From Peronospora farinosa (Eukaryota; Oomycota; Peronosporomycetes; Peronosporales; Peronosporaceae): DNA of 64,000 nt. The position numbers and the translations under genes were made by a program. Under the pieces are notes generated by a model. It saw only the letters and a program-made list of their open reading frames with translations. It was not told where the DNA came from and ran no database searches. The stretch spans positions 1 through 64,000 of the forward strand of contig CANTFK010000863.1 of the NCBI GenBank assembly GCA_947646735.1. The letters are read 5' to 3'. Positions 54,658 through 64,000 of the stretch are shown piece after piece; the stretch's first letter is position 1; every line of letters begins with the position of its first letter.

Positions 54658-55651
54658 CTATTCCATCGCCTCCTTTTCAGACGAAGCTGCCAGTTGAAAG
54701 ACACGGTAGTGGTGGTTCAGCGACTTTATGGTGTGCAGCTTGACAAGAACTCACGAGCACACCGTCGCCTGGATTAGCGCGATCAAAAATGACACGCCGA
54801 ACGCGACTGTGCACCAAGGCCATAGCGCACATAGCGCACGGTTCACGATCAAGGTACACATCATACCCCGTGCACAAGTAGGATTGCCTCTGCCTCCTTT
54901 CGTCCTTCTTCAAATTCGCTGTAGCGTCTCCATCAATGCACTTTTGCTTCTTGTGAGCCGTCTCCCCATCCAACGCTTCTCCTTGTCGTCGATCACGCTC
55001 TGCAACAGCATCAATCGACACCATCACAGGATGATACAGCGTCCTAAACTTATATTTACATTGCATCTCAGCACTCACTTCCGATGTAGCAACGAGCTCG
55101 TCTACTTCTGGATCCACCACTACACAGACAGACGCACAACTCAAAGTCTGCTGTTCCTCTTCCCTCAACTTTTCTCCAAGATCCACTGCCAGACTCAAAC
55201 GTTTCATCATGTTTTCCATCTCCCCTTCTTCAATTTCCGACAACGTCGCAGCTTCCTCAACACTAGCATGGAAGATCAGTGGCCACTGCTTTGTGTATTT
55301 CTCAAACAGTTCACGAGTGCACGGTGCCAGTCGTAGAGCACTCGCTGTCGTGAGACGAGCTTGATACATTGTTTCCATCTCTTGCAACTTTTGACAAGGT
55401 GTTTCAATGCTTTGATCATTACAATCCAAAGGACAAACGAGTGCCACAAGAGTTTGCGGGATTTCTGGATGCTTTTTTAATCGTTTCAGGTGACCAAACC
55501 CGAGCTCCGATAGAGATTGAAAATTCATCAAAAGGTGCTTCATGACCTTGGAACCAAACTGTGCAGGAAATTCCAACGCCACGAAGCGCTGTTGGGCTTC
55601 ACGTGCCGTAGAATCAATCTCATCGGAAGCGACAATTTCAACGAGCTTCAT
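54658..55651 (-). CDS. TAD3: tRNA adenosine deaminase subunit TAD3/ADAT3, with C-terminal frame change
   Basis: The frame from ATG 55651 runs to a stop at 54677 (324 aa). It holds the CDA-type deaminase domain with HPVMVSIDAVA, in which the catalytic Glu is replaced by Val as in TAD3, then YLCTGYDVYLDREPCAMCAM with the zinc-binding PCAMC and VHSRVRRVIF. With TAD2 it converts A34 to inosine in tRNA anticodons. The expected C-terminus (KLHTIKSLNHHYRVFQLAAS) lies in another frame and ends at 54658; skipping one base near 54742 restores the family match. The out-of-frame end (CQAAHHKVAEPPLP) looks unnatural, so a one-base insertion by mutation or assembly error is likely. Confidence 0.88.
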
Positions 55652-56255
55652 TTATCTGACTGGTAAAGCGATACTGTATTCAAGTAAACGTACTGAAGTA
55701 ACTGTGAAGTAAACGTTGTCAAAACAGTAGCATAAATGACCCTCAGGACTGCCGGCAATCGAAATGACATGGCAGGATGAGAAAATATAACGTACATGTT
55801 TGACACAACTACATGAATCAAATTCGTCATTTTACAGATTCATTTCAAGCCACATTGGCTTCGCCTAAACATCTCGGCCGTGCAGAAGGCAGCTGACTCA
55901 CAATGTCCTATGTCATCGCTTGGATTGCGTCGCTGTCCTTGATGATGCACGTCAAACGTGAGGGGACTCCCAGACCCATTTGAAGCCCACTCTGTCTACT
56001 ACTCATCCGACGGTACACCATCCCTAACAAATAAGGCCAGCTCAGCTTCCTTCGCTACGCACCAAGTCGGGAAATGAGAAGGTCTGCAGCATATACACAC
56101 GCCACGGCACTTCCCTCTGGCTTCCCGTGACCGTATTGTCCAACGGAGCCTCCGTGGTGTTCCGCTTGCTCATTCTGATAATTTTCCTTCCATGCTTCTT
56201 TCGTCGTTGCTTGTTGCCGCCACGTTCGACTATCGATCGTCTCTCATACTGATTA
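55652..56255. other. Intergenic between two minus-strand genes
   Basis: 604 bp. A 43-codon minus-strand frame (about 56177-56046, MSKRNTTEAPLDNTVTGSQR onward) has natural composition and could be a small gene or exon, but it has no support beyond that. The remainder shows nothing. Confidence 0.3.
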
Positions 56256-59185
56256 TTACTTGGCGTTAACTGTACTCATCGGTGGAGTCTTCGAAGAGCC
56301 GCTAGTACTAGTCACGGGTTTTTGCATCACTGCATGCGAGGGCTGTGAGACTTGAGGTACAGAATTTGCTGCACCAGAATGCTGCTGATTCGGGACTGCC
56401 CCCGGCTGACCGGCACCTCCTCCTACTTTTGTCCGCTTGAACGCAGCCGCATTTGCCGCTGCTGCCATTTGCTGCTGCGATTGAGAAAGCGTGCGCTTTT
56501 GACCTACTACGTGAGCAGAATCATTGTTTCCACTTTTCGTTGCGTCGCCTCCAGCAAGACCTGAACTCCCATCGCTCTGTAGGTCATCAGACCCCAGCAA
56601 TGACGACGACAAGTCCAAATTCAAAAAGTCTGAAGATTCACCAAGACTCATATCACCATTCATACGCTGCTGATTCGCAGCACCATTTGCTGTACCACTC
56701 CGCTGGGCTTGAGCTTGGGCTTGCGCGCGAGCTTGAGCTTGCTGTTGCTGCTGGTGTTGCTGTTGGTGCTGCTGTTGATGCTGCTGTTGATGCTGCTGTT
56801 GCTGTTGGTGCTGTTGTTGGTGCTGCTGTTGTTGCTGCTGTTGTTGCTGTTGTTGTTGCTGTTGTTGTTGCTGTTGTTGCTGCTGTTGTTGGTGCTGCTG
56901 TTGGTGCTGTTGGTGCTGCTGTTGTTGCTGTTGCTGCTGTTGGTGCTGTTGCTGCTGCTGCTGTTGCATGTAGCTCGGGTTCTGGCGTTGTTGCATCTGC
57001 TGCTGCATCTGCTGTTGCTGCATTTGACGCATTGAGTTCTGCCGTTGTAGTGCTTGACTCTGTTGGTACTGCTGCTGCTGTTGCAGCGTATTTTGGCGCT
57101 GCATTTGAGCCTGCTGCTGTACCTGCTGCATTTGAAGCTGCCGTCGCTGCAGCTGAGCTTCTTGGAATTGCTGCAACTGTTGTGGAGTAAGCTGCTGCCG
57201 CATTTGGGGGTTCTGCTGCATTTGCATCTGCAAGTGTTGCTGTTGCATCAATTGCTGCTGAGTCATTCGGTTTCCGTAAGGCATATTGCCTACGACATGG
57301 CCTTGAGGGCCCAAACTAGCAGCGCCCGGATTCATAGCTATGCCTGGCGGGGCGTTGGCAGTCATCATCACATTGTTTCCGGTCGTGCCACCCGTACTAA
57401 CCGGTGCGCCACTTGCGCCTGCAGCGCGAGGATTTCCACCAGCCTTGTGCTGTGCACGTGCACCCATCGTCACTGCCAAATGCTGGAGTCGAGTCTTCAG
57501 GGACGAAAAATCCCCGTATTCGTCTCGATTTTTTGCAGTACGGTACAATGAATCCTCTAGTCTCCTAGCCATGTCTGGCAACCGCCGGATCCATTCGGCA
57601 GGTGCATCGGGTTTTCGTTGCTGCAACAAACTGACACTGCATGGCATCAAAAACGTTGTAACAAAGTAATAAGTATCCCCATTTGTTGTCTCGCAGCATG
57701 TTCAGTGACAAGAACGTACATTTTGCCAATCATCTTCCGTCGCAGAGGAAGGTCATTCTCAGATTGCCATGCAGTCTGTGCGTCATTGCTGCCACTAGGC
57801 GTTCGGCCAGCCGAAGAACGCTGTTGGGCCTGCTGCTGCGCCATTTGCGCCGCGCGCATTCGTGCCGCATTCATCATTCCTGTCGGTGGTGCATTTTGCT
57901 GAGGTCCACCCATCATCACATTCGGGTTTCCGTACTGCCCGTATGCCGCATTACCAGGGGCACCTCCACGGGCCACAGCCGGATTACCACGCTGCTGAAT
58001 GTAAGCATTTCCAGCCATAGCCATACTCTGCTGACTGGCAGCGCTTTGGCTCATCGAGATACGAAGCACCTCCATCGGTGGAGGGATAAGGTCGGGGTGC
58101 TGCATCATCATAGCCTTCACCCGCGCAAACTCTTCTTCATATGACGAAGTGGGAGGACGATAGCTCTGACCAGGTTGGCCTCCCATATACTGGCCAGGAC
58201 CACTCGTAGGTGGAGCACTGCTCGCGCCTCCAGGCATCTGACTCGCGTGCATTTGCTGCTGGAACGACTGTCCGACGAACTGCTGAGGCTGAACGTTCTG
58301 TTGGGTCATCATCATCTGGTTGGCATATTGGTGCTGTCTTTGCATCTGCATCTGTTGTTGTTGCTGCTGATTACCAATATGCGGCCGCACAGATGACGTC
58401 GTAGAAGGCGTAGACGTAGCAGAACTGATGCTCGTGGCGCTGCTACTACTGATAGGCGCCGAAGAAACAGTTCCGCTGCCTGGCGCAGATCGTGGCGCCG
58501 TAGATGTAGAATTAAACGAGGAAGACTTCAATCTTTCCAATGAAGTCCCCGTAGATGTAGCCTCCTTGACAGGCGCTGACGCAGACGACGGTAATACAGC
58601 CTTCGAGGAAGTTGAAGACGCAGAATGAGATGTCGAAGCTGGCACAGACGCCGATGCGCTGCTAGTTTCCTTCGTAGCGTGTGCGTCCGTCTCATGCTTG
58701 ACCTTCGTTTTAGACTTGTTATCTCCAATTGAGGACGTAGTAGTCATCCCCTTGGAAGATGACGTGCCTTCCGTGGCCGACATGGGTGCACCACTAGCTT
58801 CAAGCTCTGCGCCAAAGTAGTTGGCAGCCATATCTCCACCACCACCACCACCACCACTGCCAGTCGAATCGGACGATAAGGATGCAGGGATTGCAGCTGA
58901 TGAGTTTATAGGCGTATTGTCCACGGCCTTTTGGGTCTGTGCACTCGGCGAAGGCTTGGGCGAGTCCCCAAAGTTAAAGTCATTGTCACCTCCAGTAGGC
59001 ATAGAAGCAAAAGGATCATCTCCAAGACTCTGTACACCCGTAGGAGTGCCCACACTAAAGGGCAAGGCGCCACCACCACTTCCGCCATTGGGTGAATTGC
59101 CCATTGGTGTGCTATTAGTCCACGATCCAAGCGAGCCCAAATCTAGCAAGTCGCCGCCAGCGAAGTCAAAGCCAAAAGAATCCAT
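56256..59185 (-). CDS. MED15: KIX-domain, poly-Q protein, MED15-like Mediator subunit
   Basis: Two exons, 59185-57720 and 57636-56256, with an 83 bp intron; 948 aa. The N-terminus is acidic/Gly-Ser-rich (MDSFGFDFAGGDLLDLGSLG). The middle is Ser/Thr/Ala-rich, followed by Gln/Met-rich sequence. The KIX-like helical domain spans the splice site: DLPLRRKMIGK-IVSLLQQ, AEWIRRLPDMARRLEDSLYR, TAKNRDEYGDFSSLKTRLQH, comparable to the KIX domain of plant and fungal MED15. The C-terminal half contains a very long Gln/His tract. MED15 is a Mediator tail subunit that binds activators. Other KIX co-activators are possible. Confidence 0.78.
56740..56968. repeat. CAG/CAA-type trinucleotide tract (poly-Gln/His)
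   Basis: About 230 bp of minus-strand CAG, CAA and CAC/CAT codons within the MED15-like gene, read as Q runs interrupted by single H residues. CAA and CAG are mixed, which limits slippage. Shadow frames on the plus strand read as long Leu or Val/Ala tracts. Confidence 0.9.
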
Positions 59186-59932
59186 CTGATAGTTTAAATA
59201 CTCGCACAAAAATGAGCTACAAGACACTTTATAAGCGTATGTCCGTCTATTATCGTCACAGAGAGAGAGAGAGAGAGAGAGACAGAGGTGTGAGGGGGAG
59301 GGAGAGGTGACTTTAATCGACAGAAAAACTGGCTTGGGTGGGTGGTACCTGACAGAAAAACGTGTCTCTCTCTTACTTTTTGTATTGCCGCTTCAAAATA
59401 AGTCGGATAGAAGGCGACGGGAGGCCCTCGAGTTAGCGACGGTCGTTATTAGGGCTTTTTTGTGACGGCTGAAGCGCCCCGTTCAAAACTGAGGGTAAAA
59501 ACAAAAATAACGCCTCTCCCGCCCAGTCAAAGTATACTTAACAGCTAAAAAACCTCGTGGTTTTCAAAAAACCCTCGTGACAAAACAAGGTGGTTTCGTT
59601 CCGCTCTGGCTTTCTCTCGCGCGCATTTTGTGCAGGAGAGAGGGGGGTAAAGACATTCGTTTTGGTGTGATTCCTGCGATAGTGGCTAGTAGAAGAGGCT
59701 CGTATGTGTTTGATAGAAAAGTGTGCTAGTGTGTTATAGGTTGAAATAGCAGTGACTGTGTCTGTCTCGTAGTAAAATAGAACAGCAAGTGGTTGAGGTC
59801 GTGTGCAACTCAAGATCGCAGCATCTTCACAAAAGCGTGGCACGATATTTTGACCAATCACAGACATCAAAGATTATTCAATAAAGTATACACGTAAATC
59901 TAAAAACGAGCTTTTTTGTGATTGGAGGCACG
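59186..59932. promoter_or_regulatory. Divergent promoter region of MED15-like and TBP genes
   Basis: 747 bp between divergent start codons. It contains a (GA)n tract at 59260-59282, a CCAAT box (gaccaatcaca, about 59853), and an inverted CCAAT (gattgg) about 10 bp from the TBP ATG. The 110-codon minus-strand frame here is not convincing as a protein. Confidence 0.5.
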
Positions 59933-61103
59933 ATGACGATGAGGAATACGTCGGCCGTGTCTACACGCAGCAATTCTCGCACTGTCAAGGAGCGACAACT
60001 CGCACTTGTTGAGGATCCAGGACGAGATTTACAGACTGTTAGTGCTCGAGAGCTACAGATTGATGACGATTGGGAGGAGCGTCTTCATTTACAGGTTAAT
60101 ATCATGTACGTCACGTCGTTTGTTGAAGGCTATTGGAAGAATGAGGGTCTGAGTACTACAGATACAATCATGTAGGAACGTTGTTGGTACCGTGGACGTG
60201 AAAACGCCACTTGATCTCAAGACAATTGCACTACACGCACGTAATGCAGAGTACAATCCTAAGGTAAAAATTTGCTTACTTTCCTAGTAAGAGTATCAAT
60301 TGATAGGTGTTGATTATTGTGGATTATTGTATTGTAGCGCTTTTCGGCAGTGATCATGAGACTGCGAGATCCCAAGACGACGGCATTAATTTTTGGGTCT
60401 GGGAAGGTCTCTTGTCTGATTGTATTGCCATTAGATTTACTTGCAAGGGTTTGTTACTGATGTGGTTTTTGTTGATTTAATGGGACAGATTGTTATTACC
60501 GGTGGCACTAGTGAAGAGAGTTGCCGATTAGCTGCGCGCAAGTTTACGCGTGTAATACAGGTCAGTAAAATGTCAACTTGAATGAAATGGTAATTGATAC
60601 CATTTCATTGGACTGAAACTTTACATGATGACTTGTCATTAGAAACTGAACTTCCCAGCCAAGTTTACCGAGTTTAAAGTTCGCAATGTTATGGGAACGT
60701 GTGACATTCGCTTTCCCATTCGTCTGGAAGGTCTGCTGAATGACCACGCACGATTTTCAAGTGTACGTTTCCCAGGCTGCATCGTCGTCTCGTGCTGACC
60801 ACCAGGAAAGTCTAACGCTGACCTACATTGTGTCATTCTATTGATGTGCTGTAGTACGAACCCGAATTATTTCCTGGACTCATCTACAAGCTCGTGGAGC
60901 CCAAGTTGACGCTGCTCATCTTCGTGTCTGGCAAGATCGTACTTTGTGGCGCGCGTGACTCGAGCCACCTTCACCAAGCTATTGACAAGATGTACCCTGT
61001 GTTGCTGCAATACCGCAAGATGACGGCACCGCCGTCATTAGTCACAGGGAAACCTAGTTATGAGGATAGTGAGGATCTTGACCGTCTAGAGCCAGGAACT
61101 TAA
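59933..61103 (+). CDS. TBP: TATA-binding protein
   Basis: Six exons: 59933-60105, 60176-60263, 60338-60406, 60489-60560, 60643-60762 and 60855-61103, giving 256 aa with intron phases that agree. The two TBP repeats are clear: [51 protein letters not shown] and [18 protein letters not shown]; then [37 protein letters not shown] and [15 protein letters not shown] short non-conserved N-terminus of about 55 residues and a C-terminal extension of about 30 residues ([20 protein letters not shown]) are extra compared with the core. TBP nucleates transcription by all three polymerases, including pol III on the tRNA genes of this window. Confidence 0.96.
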
Positions 61104-61259
61104 TATGTAAGCCCGAAGAAGCAGTTCGAGTACGAGCGAGCATGGCTATATATATATCATCTATTCTATTCTATGCAACTTACAGCAAAAAGCACGGGGC
61201 TTTGGTCAACACTAGTGGCAAAAAGATATGTATTGAAGTGTCAGCTCAACTACTCGCAT

Positions 61260-63705
61260 TTACTTGTCTGAGTTGCTCAATTTACTCGTCCTCGAGTTCT
61301 TCTTGTGCTTCTTTTTGCGATTACCAAGATGCTCCTGCTTCTTCTCGTCGCTTTTTGGCTCAGATGGATTATTCGTTTGTCCGCCCTTGCTGCGTTTCGA
61401 ATTCTTCATCTGCTGCAAGCGATTTGCCTTCTGAAGGTCGTATCCGGACACCGTATTAATGCGGTGCCGCATAAGAGGTGCTTTCAGAAGCTCCTTCCTC
61501 TTCGACACACTATTGTAACAATGAAAATCAAGTGAGTCGCATGACAGCAAATACACACAGCAGCAAAAGCTTCTACATACCTAGCTTTCTTTAACGACAG
61601 CATCCAGTCAGGAACCTCGCAGCCTGAAATCTTCATCACATTAGCGATTGTTCGGAGGTATACCATATCATCCTCCGTGAAAAAGGTAATGGCATTGCCT
61701 TTACGTCCATTTCGACCCGTGCGACCGATGCGGTGAATATAGCTAATAGCGCTCTGTCAACGTTAAGAACACATATTTGTTAAAGAGGGATCAAGACTTG
61801 CGCATAGCCAACATGTTCGTACCTGCGGGAAGTCGTAATTGATGACCATATTCACGGCCTTAAAGTCCATACCACGGCTCATGAGGTCTGTACAAATGAG
61901 CACCCAAACTTCTCCAATGCGAAAACGCCGGATCACATCGTCACGCTGCTCTTTGGTACGGTCCGCGTGAACAGCACCGATGTTCACTCCATCGTACAGC
62001 AACTCGTGATATAATTCGTTTGCACGTTCCTTATTCTGCACAAAAAGTAACGCGGGAAGCTGAAACCCGTCGTGCAACAATTGCTTCATGGCAACAAGTT
62101 TGCCTTCTTCCTTGCCCACAAAGACCAGTTTTTGATCAATCGTACTCGCACCGGCGTTTTTCGTCCCCACAACCACCTTTACAGGGTCGCGCAGCACGGT
62201 TTGAGCAAGCTCCTCCACTCCCTCCAGCATTGTGGCACTAAACATGGTACGCTGGACCTTAGCGTGAGTACAAGCAGCAAAAATCTCATCGACCTGCTCC
62301 ACAAATCCGAGCTCCAACAGTCTATCTGCTTCATCAAGACATACGATTTCAACGGTTGAAAGGTCAACCTTTGCTTCTCGGATCAAGTGCACAAGACGAA
62401 GCGGAGTAGCAACCAGCACGTCGTGGTTCACAGCCAGTTTGCTCTTCGTATGAGAAACGATGGTAGCAGCAGTGGCTTTTGACAGTAACGTAATGTGCAT
62501 CTTTTTGCCTACAACGAGGCGCATGAACTCAGCACGAATTTGCACTGCCAGATCACGAGCAGGAGCCAAAACGATTGAACGGATACCGCTGCTTGTCTCA
62601 CTACCGGATGCAAGGTTTGCTAGCATCGGAATCGCAAAAGCTGCAGTCTTACCGGATCCTGTAGGTGCTGTGGCCAGCACATCGCGTCGAAGTAAAAAGC
62701 TGGGAATAGCTTGCATCTGCACAGACGTAGGTTCCTTGTACTCGGAGCGTTCAATGTTCTGCAAAAGCAGACGTTTCATCTGCTGCGCACTCGTACTGGA
62801 GTCCAAGCGCATGTCAGCAAATGAAGTAATCGGTGCTGGGACGGCCACACCGCTTACACGAATGCCAAGCTGACGTCGAAGCATCTGTACGCCCTCTCTA
62901 TTACAACAACCCGAATAAGTGAGCATTCTATCGACATTACAAATTCCTTGACGGTGCAAACAGCGTTCCACGTACTGTTCAGCAGCAGCAATAATGTTCT
63001 TCTTACTAGCTTCCGTAAATTCTTTCTTCGGCTTCTTTATTGGCTTTCCAACCGTCACTTTGTCGTCTGCATTTTCACCATTGAACTTGAACAAGCTCAC
63101 CAACTCTCCTTCCTCCTCCTCCTCCTCCTCCTTCTCCTCCTCACTTGATACAGCAGTTTCCCCATCCGATTGCTGTGATGTTGCCTCGCTTTCCATTGAC
63201 TCTGTGCGCGATCGTCGACGAGTACGTTTTTCCTTTCGTTTCCCAGCCTTCGTCTTAGGTGGAGCAAGAAGTTGTGATGCTTGCAGTCGATTTTCATCCT
63301 CCAGACGTTGTTCCTCGAGTGCACCTTCACTCAATTTACGCTTGCGACGAGGTTTGCTACCTTTGACCTTACGGGGTTTAATGGTCAAGTCGTTGCCTGC
63401 GCACTCTGGCACCATCTCGACACTGATCTTGCAAGGTCTGAGCGTCTTCTCTTGAAGTTTTTTGACCTCATTATAGCCGAAAAAATCCAATTCATCAGTC
63501 TCTACGGTCTTTTCAGCCTCTTTCTTGGCTCCTGGAGTTCGGAATCAGCCGAAAACAATGGAAAATGAGCATATTCAGTGGTTAGATTTGCCAGCAAAAA
63601 ACCCTCACCTTTTTTCAATTGATTGAACTGCTGCTTGTCCTGTTGGAACGTGGTGCCGCTGAACTTGGCGCCCTGTGTAAGCGCTCCAAAGAAGGTGCTC
63701 GACAT
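61260..63705 (-). CDS. ROK1: DEAD-box RNA helicase DDX52/Rok1 (18S rRNA processing)
   Basis: Four exons: 63705-63609, 63531-61823, 61753-61581 and 61509-61260, giving 742 aa. The N-terminus [16 protein letters not shown] and [13 protein letters not shown] match the DDX52/Rok1 N-terminal signature. Acidic and basic low-complexity sequence follows. Helicase motifs are [13 protein letters not shown] (Q), [10 protein letters not shown] (I), [10 protein letters not shown] (Ia), ATPLRLV (Ib), DEADRLLE (II; DEAD), FSATM (III; SAT), [13 protein letters not shown] (IV/QxxR) and [13 protein letters not shown] (V), with [13 protein letters not shown] (VI) in exon 3. The tail is Lys-rich. Rok1 acts in early cleavages for the small ribosomal subunit. 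A shared spacer of 156 bp separates its stop from the TBP stop. Confidence 0.95.
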
Positions 63706-63851
63706 CGTCGTCAACTTTTGGTCTTTGTGTCCAGCCAAAATGACTCGATGAGCTTTTTACCAATCAGAGAGTGAGTTTCTATAGTCCATACTAAAGTGGT
63801 CATTGCGATGATCATTATGAATTAAAATATAGGCCTCTTTATTGTACGAAG

Positions 63852-64000
63852 CTATTTCTTGGACGGTCCAATATGGGCGACACTATCCACTGCATTACTC
63901 GTGTCCTTTGCATTAGATTTACTACTTGCAGCAATGTCAGAGCTTGTTTTCAAAGTCGTTGGGATGGTAAGCACCATAGACGAAGCCAAGTCTTGATCTG
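63852..64000 (-). CDS. C-terminal end of an unidentified gene (partial)
   Basis: An open minus-strand frame enters from the right edge and stops at 63852. It gives 49 residues, Ser/Ala/Lys-rich (SSMVLTIPTTLKTSSDIAAS; NAVDSVAHIGPSKK at the end). The stop is 147 bp from the ATG of the Rok1 gene on the same strand. Too little is visible to name it. Confidence 0.45.
   Translation of the reverse strand, partial: DQDLASSMVLTIPTTLKTSSDIAASSKSNAKDTSNAVDSVAHIGPSKK

Noticed and set aside
56709..57035. Leu-rich and Val/Ala-rich plus-strand frames that mimic membrane proteins
   Set aside because: They are antisense readings of the poly-Gln tract of the MED15-like gene.

Overview
The window looks like nuclear DNA of an oomycete, most likely Phytophthora or a close relative. 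This is inferred from compact genes, many 45-100 bp GT-AG introns, CCAAT boxes close to start codons, and an L1/Tx1-type retrotransposon next to tRNA arrays. No species marker is present.

Positions 1-24377 are a tandem array of a 1170 bp unit, each carrying one tRNA-Lys(UUU) gene. Thirteen tRNA copies are intact. Copies differ at very few positions. The array is broken by one 7.2 kb APE-type LINE (9830-17063, minus) and five copies of a roughly 270 bp tRNA-headed SINE-like element. All of them sit at the same place, after nucleotide 17 or 18 of the tRNA gene, with matching 18 bp duplications. Because the duplication contains the 5' part of the tRNA, each insertion leaves a complete tRNA gene next to it. 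The LINE and the SINE share a similar 3' tail, which suggests an autonomous/non-autonomous pair specific for tRNA-Lys. This is the most unusual system in the window.

Positions 24378-34100 hold a gamma-glutamyl hydrolase, a frameshifted unknown gene, a decayed LINE fragment, two tandem genes with tryptophan-centred repeats and C-terminal CaaX boxes, an RCC1-repeat protein and a PITH-domain protein. These last two are divergent with only 48 bp between their start codons.

Positions 33173-64000 are housekeeping genes, largely alternating in strand: a coiled-coil protein, a HEI10-like meiotic RING protein, an unknown disordered protein, Mn superoxide dismutase, NAF1, a PHAF1/UPF0183 protein, a secreted cysteine-rich membrane protein, LRRC40, the MTG1 GTPase, the TAD3/ADAT3 tRNA deaminase subunit, a MED15-like KIX/poly-Q protein, TBP, and the DDX52/Rok1 helicase. 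The start of one more minus-strand gene reaches the right edge. Intron positions for RCC1, PITH, LRRC40, MTG1, MED15, TBP and Rok1 were derived by hand and give uninterrupted frames. Several otherwise conserved genes carry a single frame change, so either mutation or assembly indels are present.
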